DNA of 26,420 nucleotides from an uncultured Clostridium sp. (GTDB lineage: Bacteria; Bacillota; Clostridia; TANB77; CAG-508): the NCBI GenBank assembly GCA_958438515.1, contig CAUBRZ010000020.1, forward strand, positions 1 to 26,420, read 5' to 3'. Below, piece after piece: positions 22,118 to 26,420 of the stretch (positions are counted from its first letter, which is position 1; every line of letters starts with the position of its first letter). Made by a program: the position numbers and the translations under genes. The notes below the pieces were generated by a model. It was not told the origin of the DNA, ran no database searches, and saw nothing but the letters and a program-made list of their open reading frames with translations.

Positions 22118-22330
22118 TTATTTATCAAAAATAAGTAATTTATAGCATTCGATCTCCAAGGCATCTGCAATTTTTTGAATGTTTTTTAATGAAATACTTC
22201 TTATTCCACGTTCTAATGAGCTAATATATGTTCTATGTAATCCAGTTAATTCTGCAAGATGTTCTTGAGAATAATTCTTTCCAAGTCGATATTTTTTGAC
22301 ATTTTCTCCAAATTTTTTACAAATATTCAT
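22118..22330 (-). CDS. XRE-family helix-turn-helix regulator (probable R-M control protein)
   Basis: A 70-residue single-domain helix-turn-helix protein. The HTH lies at ~20-45 (NYSQEHLAELTGLHRTYISSLERG), with the usual xENVKKYRLGKN lead helix and a RSISLKNIQKIADALEIE end. Size and operon position ahead of the nuclease genes match control (C) proteins of restriction-modification systems, which delay nuclease synthesis until the DNA is methylated. GGTG sits 7 bases before the ATG. The stop abuts the ribosome site of the nuclease gene. It has one CGA Arg codon, showing that CGA is read normally. Candidate binding repeats lie at its promoter. Confidence 0.85.
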   Translation of the reverse strand: MNICKKFGENVKKYRLGKNYSQEHLAELTGLHRTYISSLERGIRSISLKNIQKIADALEIECYKLLIFDK

Positions 22331-22345
22331 AATATCACCAAAAAT

Positions 22346-22386
22346 ATTGTATTACTTTGTATCAAATAAGTCTACACACAATAAGT
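22346..22386 (-). promoter_or_regulatory. Promoter and candidate operator of the XRE-nuclease operon
   Basis: Minus strand: TAGACT (22369-22374), 17-base spacer, TACAAT (22346-22351). Two direct copies of AATAAGT (plus strand 22365-22371 and 22380-22386), 15 bases apart, cover and precede the -35. This is where a C protein could bind to regulate itself; the link is inferred from position. Confidence 0.45.
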
Positions 22387-22434
22387 AACATTTTAATGCA
22401 AAACATGTCAAAAGGATAAAAGAAAATGAACTAA

Positions 22435-22463
22435 TAGACAATACAATAAAAAGATAGTATAAT
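22435..22463 (+). promoter_or_regulatory. Promoter of uvrC
   Basis: TAGACA at 22435-22440, 17-base spacer, perfect TATAAT at 22458-22463. The predicted start near 22470 puts the hairpin at 22473-22493 at the very 5' end of the mRNA. Confidence 0.75.
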
Positions 22464-22472
22464 AATTATGAA

Positions 22473-22498
22473 AAGACTATTCTAAATAGTCTTATTTT
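22473..22498 (+). other. Terminator-like hairpin at the 5' end of the uvrC mRNA
   Basis: AAGACTATT (22473-22481), loop CTA, AATAGTCTT (22485-22493), then ATTTTAA. The 9-bp perfect stem sits 18 bases before the uvrC start and only a few bases after the predicted transcript start. It could stabilise the 5' end, or be a weak terminator. Confidence 0.5.
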
Positions 22499-22511
22499 AA
22501 GGGTGATAAAT

Positions 22512-24290
22512 ATGTTTAATATAGAAGAAGAATTGAAAAAACTACCTGATAAACCAGGAGTATATGTAATGAGAAATAAGAATAATGAGATAATTTACGT
22601 TGGAAAAGCAATTTCATTGAAAAATAGAGTTAGACAATACTTTAGAAAAAATGAAAAAACAGCAAGAATTGAAAAAATGGTAAGTTTAATTGACCACTTT
22701 GAATATATAGTAGTGGATAATGAAGCAGAAGCATTAATATTAGAATGTAATTTAATAAAGAAAAATAAACCAAAGTTTAATGTTTTGTTAAAAGATGATA
22801 AAACATATCCATATATCAAAATTGACTTAAAATCAGACTATCCAGGAGTATATATTACAAGAAGAATTACAAATGATGGTTCAAAATACTTTGGACCATA
22901 TGCCAATCCAGGTGCTGCAAAAGAAATGTTAGATTTCATTAAACAAAAATATAAAATACGTCAATGTAAAAACTTAAAAAAAAGAGATAGACCTTGTTTA
23001 AACTATCATATTAATAGATGTTTAGCTCCATGCATGGGATACATAACGAAAGAAGAATATAAAAAACAAATAAATGAAATAATAGATTTATTAGATGGAA
23101 AAACTGATAAAATAATAAAAGAATTAGAAAAACAAATGGAAGAGGCATCTAAAAGATTAGAATATGAAAAAGCAGCGAATTTAAGAGATAAGATACAAGC
23201 AATCAAGAGAGTATCTGAAAAACAAAAGGTATCTAATATTCCAGAAAACAATATAGATGTAATTGGTATTGCAAAATCAGAATTACAAACATGTATAGAG
23301 ATATTTTTTGTTCGTGGAAGTAAAATGATAGGAAGAGAACATTATTTTTATTCAGAACTTAAAGATATGGATGATAAAGAAATTTTGTCAGGATTTATAA
23401 AGCAATATTATTTAGACAATCCCAATATACCCAATAAGATTATGATAAAAGAAGAAATTGAAGACAAAGAAATAATAGAACAATGGTTATCCACAACTTT
23501 AGGTAAAAAAGTGGAAATAAAGAGTCCAAAAAGAGGAGAAAAACTAAGATTTGTTGAAATGGCAGAAATGAATAGTAAAGTGACACTAGAAAATAAGGAA
23601 AAAGATAAAAGTGAAATCTTATTAGAATTAAAAGAAGTTTTAAACTTGGACAAAATACCTAGAAAAATTGAAACATATGATATTTCAAACATGTCTGGAG
23701 AATATATGGTAGCAGGAATGTGTGTTATGCAAGATGGTGTTATAAAAAAGAATTTATCAAGAAGATTTAAAATAAAAACTGTATTTGGTCAAGATGATCC
23801 TAGATGTACAGAAGAAGTAATTACAAGAAGAATAAAACATTCAATAGAAAATTCTAAAGGAGGATTTGGACAATTACCAGATGTGATTTTTGCAGATGGT
23901 GGTATTACTCAAATAAGAGCAATAAAAAAAGCAATAGAAAAATACAATTTAGATATACCAGTATTTGGTATGGTAAAGAATGATAAACACGAAACAAGAG
24001 CATTAATAGACGAAAACAGAAATGAATTGGAAATTTCACAAAATTTAAAAAACTTAATTACAAAATTTCAAGATACTGTACATGATACAGCAATTACATA
24101 TCATAGAAAACTACGTGATAAAGCAATAACAAAATCAGAATTAGATGATATTTATGGAATAGGGGAAGTTAAGAAAAAGGCCTTATTAAAGAAATTTGGA
24201 AGTGTAGAACAAATAAAAAAAGCAAGTATAAAAGAACTAACACAAGTAAAAGGAATTACAGAAGAAATAGCAAGAAGAATTTTAGAGTAA
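22512..24290 (+). CDS. uvrC: Excinuclease ABC subunit C
   Basis: UvrC makes both incisions in nucleotide excision repair. The 592 residues contain the GIY-YIG domain (PGVYVMRN at ~15-22, IIYVGKA at ~27-33), the Cys-containing RQCKNLKKRDRPCLNYHI region, the UvrB-interacting UVR motif (RLEYEKAANLRDKIQAIK, ~213-230), the RNase H-like 5' nuclease domain (YDISNMSGEYMV, then FADGGITQIRA, and KNDKHETRALI) and C-terminal helix-hairpin-helix repeats (LDDIYGIGEVKKKALLKKF, VKGITEEIARRIL). GGGTGA at 22501-22506 fits ATG 22512 rather than the GTG at 22503. Its single-gene transcript ends at a strong terminator. Confidence 0.97.
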   Translation: MFNIEEELKKLPDKPGVYVMRNKNNEIIYVGKAISLKNRVRQYFRKNEKTARIEKMVSLIDHFEYIVVDNEAEALILECNLIKKNKPKFNVLLKDDKTYPYIKIDLKSDYPGVYITRRITNDGSKYFGPYANPGAAKEMLDFIKQKYKIRQCKNLKKRDRPCLNYHINRCLAPCMGYITKEEYKKQINEIIDLLDGKTDKIIKELEKQMEEASKRLEYEKAANLRDKIQAIKRVSEKQKVSNIPENNIDVIGIAKSELQTCIEIFFVRGSKMIGREHYFYSELKDMDDKEILSGFIKQYYLDNPNIPNKIMIKEEIEDKEIIEQWLSTTLGKKVEIKSPKRGEKLRFVEMAEMNSKVTLENKEKDKSEILLELKEVLNLDKIPRKIETYDISNMSGEYMVAGMCVMQDGVIKKNLSRRFKIKTVFGQDDPRCTEEVITRRIKHSIENSKGGFGQLPDVIFADGGITQIRAIKKAIEKYNLDIPVFGMVKNDKHETRALIDENRNELEISQNLKNLITKFQDTVHDTAITYHRKLRDKAITKSELDDIYGIGEVKKKALLKKFGSVEQIKKASIKELTQVKGITEEIARRILE

Positions 24291-24305
24291 TAATAAAATA
24301 ATATA

Positions 24306-24345
24306 AAAAAAGTTTGTATCAAAAAAAGATATAAACTTTTTTAGT
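24306..24345 (+). terminator. Terminator of uvrC
   Basis: A 15-bp stem (AAAAAAGTTTGTATC 24306-24320 with GATATAAACTTTTTT 24328-24342, one G-T pair), loop of seven A, T run at the end of the arm. Confidence 0.92.
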
Positions 24346-24420
24346 TTTATAAAAAAATAGGAATAATTATAAAAAAATAGCATATACATATAAAAATAAA
24401 AATATAAGGGGGCATTTTTA

Positions 24421-24630
24421 ATGGAGCTTGCTAAAAATCATTTTTTTGAGGTGAAATATAATACAAAATTGGACAAGTTAGAAATACAGAGAGAATCATG
24501 GATAAGTAAATTATCTAAAACAATAAAAAGGCATAAACTTATCTCAACTATAACAATAGCTTTTTTAATGTTTTCAACTTTAAATATTGTTATGATATTC
24601 AGTTTTATGAAAATTTTGCAAAACATATAA
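24421..24630 (+). CDS. Small single-pass membrane protein, unknown function
   Basis: A 69-residue protein: a charged N-terminal part (MELAKNHFFEVKYNTKLDK, then LEIQRESWISKLSKTIKRHK) and one membrane helix (~41-62, ISTITIAFLMFSTLNIVMIF), ending KILQNI. No family recognised. The positive charge before the helix predicts the N-terminus in the cytoplasm. AAGGGGG at 24406-24412, 8 bases before the ATG, supports it as a real gene. It lies between the uvrC terminator and the next terminator, so it is probably transcribed alone. Confidence 0.65.
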   Translation: MELAKNHFFEVKYNTKLDKLEIQRESWISKLSKTIKRHKLISTITIAFLMFSTLNIVMIFSFMKILQNI

Positions 24631-24644
24631 AAATGTGATAAAAT
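24616..24644 (+). promoter_or_regulatory. Promoter of the RlmI-like gene, overlapping gene end and terminator
   Basis: TTGCAA at 24616-24621, 17-base spacer, TAAAAT at 24639-24644. The -35 lies inside the end of the small membrane protein gene; the -10 overlaps the 5' arm of the terminator. A transcript starting near 24651 would lack most of that arm and so escape termination. Confidence 0.65.
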
Positions 24645-24684
24645 ATTACTATTCTAGAACAAGGAGGATAGTAGTATTTTTTTA
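24642..24684 (+). terminator. Terminator of the small membrane protein gene
   Basis: A 14-bp stem with two G-T pairs (24642-24655 with 24665-24678), 9-base loop, followed by a long T run. An AAGGAGG sequence (24661-24667) sits across loop and stem. Confidence 0.8.
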
Positions 24685-24699
24685 TACTACAATAAAAAT

Positions 24700-25566
24700 A
24701 TGAAATTAGCAAATGAATGGAAAGAATATAAAATATTAGACATGGCAAATGGTCAAAAGCTAGAACAATGGGGAAATGTAATACTATCTAGACCAGATCC
24801 ACAAATTATATGGAAGGAAAAAAGTTTTCCTAAAAAGTGGAAAGAAGCAAATGGTACATATCATAGAAGTAAAACTGGAGGAGGAGCGTGGCAAGTAAAT
24901 AAGAAAATGCCAAAGCAATGGCAAATACATTATAAAAATTTGACTTTTAATATTAAGCCAATGGGATTCAAACATACAGGGCTATTTCCAGAACAAGCTG
25001 TCAATTGGGATTGGATGATAAATAAAATCAAATCAGCTAAAAGACCTATAAAAGTATTAAATTTATTTGCATATACAGGAGGAGCAACTGTTAGCTGTTT
25101 ATCTGCAGGAGCATCTGTATGTCATGTAGATAGCTCAAAAGGGATGACAACATGGGCAAAAGAAAATGTAATATCTTCAGGATTACAAGAAAAACCAGTT
25201 AGATTTATAGTAGATGATGTTGTAAAATTTGTAAATAGAGAAATAAGACGTAACAACAAATATGATGCAATAATAATGGATCCACCTTCATATGGAAGGG
25301 GAGCAAAAGGAGAAGTATGGCAATTTGAGGAAAACATCTATGAATTAGTAGAACTATGTATGCAAGTATTATCAGATAATCCATTATTTTTCTTAATAAA
25401 TTCATATACAACAGGAATTTCAAGTACTGTATTACAAAATATATTAGCTCTAACAGTAGAAAAAAAATACAAAGGAAAATTAGAATGTGGAGAAATAGGA
25501 ATACCTATGGAACAATCTAAACTAATATTACCTTGTGGAATATATGGAAGATGGGAAGGAGAGTAA
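24700..25566 (+). CDS. SAM-dependent rRNA methyltransferase (RlmI/RlmK-like family)
   Basis: A 288-residue class I methyltransferase. A GFKHTGLFPEQAVNWDWM segment (~89-106) leads to the SAM-binding loop VLNLFAYTGGATV (~119-131), the acidic DVDSSKGM-type strand (~143-149), and the catalytic DPPSYGRGAKGEVW (~194-207). The DPPSYGRG motif is typical of the large-subunit rRNA cytosine/N-methyltransferases; exact target unknown. The start at ATG 24700 has no ribosome site close by. AAGGAGG at 24661-24667 is 8 bases before an in-frame ATT at 24676, so initiation at ATT cannot be excluded, though homologous proteins tend to begin near the ATG. Confidence 0.85.
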   Translation: MKLANEWKEYKILDMANGQKLEQWGNVILSRPDPQIIWKEKSFPKKWKEANGTYHRSKTGGGAWQVNKKMPKQWQIHYKNLTFNIKPMGFKHTGLFPEQAVNWDWMINKIKSAKRPIKVLNLFAYTGGATVSCLSAGASVCHVDSSKGMTTWAKENVISSGLQEKPVRFIVDDVVKFVNREIRRNNKYDAIIMDPPSYGRGAKGEVWQFEENIYELVELCMQVLSDNPLFFLINSYTTGISSTVLQNILALTVEKKYKGKLECGEIGIPMEQSKLILPCGIYGRWEGE

Positions 25567-25567
25567 G

Positions 25568-25645
25568 GGGGACAGGTCTTAAGTATTTCATTAAAAAGTC
25601 GAAAAATGTAAAAATTAGAAGATAAAACTTTTAAGTATTGTCCTC
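25568..25645. repeat. Imperfect inverted repeat, candidate REP/MITE-like element
   Basis: The 78-base gap sequence has arms GGGGACA-GGT-CTTAA (25568-25582) and TTAAG-TAT-TGTCCTC (25631-25645), pairing 7+5 bp around a 3x3 internal loop, with a 48-base AT-rich interior. TTAAGTATT also occurs as a direct repeat (25579-25587 and 25631-25639). The GGGGACAG end resembles palindromic repeats linked to Y1-type transposases, from memory only. It ends 12 bases before the next start codon, which has no visible ribosome site. Confidence 0.45.
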
Positions 25646-25657
25646 AGTTTTATTTAA

Positions 25658-26329
25658 ATGAAAGTTATTTATGAAGATAATCATATAATTGTAGTAGAAA
25701 AGAAACCAAATATACCATCTCAAGCAGATAAGACAGGTGATATAGATATGCTTACACTTGTAAAGGATTATATTAAAAAGAAATACAATAAACCAGGAAA
25801 TGTTTATCTTGGACTGGTTCATAGATTAGACAGACCTGTTGGTGGTGTTATGGTTTTTGCTAAAACTTCAAAAGCTGCATCAAGACTTAGTGACCAAGTA
25901 AGACAAAAGGCTTTTAAAAAAGAATATTTAGCAGTAGTAGATGGGAAAATAGAAGATAAAGTAGGAACTTTAGAAGATTATTTATATAAAGATGAAAGAA
26001 ATAATATAAGTAAAGTTGTAAGTGAAAATAAAAAGAATGCAAAATTTGCTAAATTAGATTATGAGGTATTGAAGTATAACAAAGTAAAAGACTTAAGTTT
26101 AGTAAGAGTAAATTTACATACAGGAAGACATCATCAAATAAGGGTTCAGTTATCAAATTTTGGGCATAGTATTTTTGGAGATCAAAAATATGGAACTAGG
26201 GGAAAAGGTAAGCAAATTGCATTATGGTCATATTTACTTATAATAGAACATCCTATTACTAAAGAGAAAATGACATTTAAAGATTTACCAGAACCTGTAG
26301 GAACTTGGTGTATTCTAAAAAACGAATAA
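25658..26329 (+). CDS. RluA/RluD-family pseudouridine synthase
   Basis: A 223-residue enzyme turning uridine into pseudouridine in rRNA or tRNA. The start MKVIYEDNHIIVVEKKPNIPSQAD is typical; the catalytic Asp58 lies in GLVHRLDRPVGGVMVFAK, followed by KEYLAVVDG, the LVRVNLHTGRHHQIRVQLS block and the C-terminal ALWSYLLIIEHP. No S4 RNA-binding domain is present, so it is the short single-domain type; the target site is unknown. There is no Shine-Dalgarno in the 20 bases before the ATG, and a long hairpin element fills the gap to the previous gene. Confidence 0.9.
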   Translation: MKVIYEDNHIIVVEKKPNIPSQADKTGDIDMLTLVKDYIKKKYNKPGNVYLGLVHRLDRPVGGVMVFAKTSKAASRLSDQVRQKAFKKEYLAVVDGKIEDKVGTLEDYLYKDERNNISKVVSENKKNAKFAKLDYEVLKYNKVKDLSLVRVNLHTGRHHQIRVQLSNFGHSIFGDQKYGTRGKGKQIALWSYLLIIEHPITKEKMTFKDLPEPVGTWCILKNE

Positions 26330-26367
26330 ATGAAAAAGTAACAAAATAAAGAAACAGATTAAATATA

Positions 26368-26396
26368 TTGACAAAATCAAAGTAATAGTGTAATAT
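26368..26396 (+). promoter_or_regulatory. Promoter reading out of the window
   Basis: Perfect TTGACA at 26368-26373, 17-base spacer, TAATAT at 26391-26396. The gene it drives lies beyond the window end. Confidence 0.75.
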
Positions 26397-26420
26397 AAAG
26401 TAGAAAAAAGAAGAATAATA

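Noticed and set aside
22104..22170. Upstream start of the nuclease at 22170
   Set aside because: It would overlap the XRE gene by about 50 bases with no ribosome site; ATG 22104 has AAAGGAGG at the right distance.
1..26420. tRNA genes, CRISPR arrays, insertion sequences or prophage genes
   Set aside because: No cloverleaf, no spaced repeat array, no transposase, integrase or phage structural gene was found. The restriction island has no visible flanking direct repeats.

Overview
The window is about 26.4 kb of a very AT-rich, densely packed bacterial chromosome. Strong AGGAGG-type ribosome sites, AGA as the dominant Arg codon, a T-box leader, an L10 leader, GatCAB, a SpoVB-like flippase and a family II pyrophosphatase all point to an anaerobic low-GC Firmicute, most likely a Clostridia-type (perhaps uncultured gut) lineage. 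The lineage is inferred from gene content only.

Layout. 1-120: 3' end of a 5S rRNA gene and its terminator. 187-1669: a hypothetical protein with a J-domain-like N-terminal part and a flavin reductase-like protein. 1701-5398: the rpmG-secE-nusG-rplK-rplA-(L10 leader)-rplJ-rplL cluster. 5389-8750: gatC-gatA-gatB for amidated tRNA synthesis. 8750-10265 (minus strand): a small membrane protein, rpsT, and a pilin-like gene broken by a one-base shift. 10391-12187: rpiB and a WecA/TagO/MraY-family sugar-phosphate transferase that carries a C-terminal rubredoxin. 12170-15876: hslO, ppaC and a SpoVB/MurJ-like flippase whose reading needs two +1 shifts. 16009-18396: hup, then aspS (minus) behind a T-box whose specifier reads as Asn (AAC). 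18436-22386: a restriction-modification island with two overlapping cytosine-5 methyltransferases facing a minus-strand operon (XRE regulator, split nuclease, second probable nuclease subunit). 22435-26396: uvrC, a small membrane protein, an RlmI-like methyltransferase, an RluA/RluD-type pseudouridine synthase and a promoter leaving the window.

Main discovery. I looked for CGG codons in every gene I accept (about 7,800 codons). Only three lie in frame: two in the flippase (14501, 15477) and one in the nuclease (21903, minus strand). At all three, and nowhere else, the open frame breaks, and skipping one base at the CGG restores the protein with a glycine (C-GGN) at the junction. In the nuclease the shift lies inside the apparent catalytic core. 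The simplest reading is that CGG is not a working Arg codon here and serves as, or tolerates, a +1 frameshift signal or a CGGN four-base codon. Sequencing error and ordinary pseudogene decay are the alternatives, but neither explains why all three in-frame CGG codons coincide with the breaks.

Other connected points. The Asn-type T-box on aspS together with gatCAB suggests a non-discriminating AspRS feeding the transamidation route to Asn-tRNA. Several promoters are built into the terminator of the preceding gene (gatC, hslO, the RlmI-like gene).
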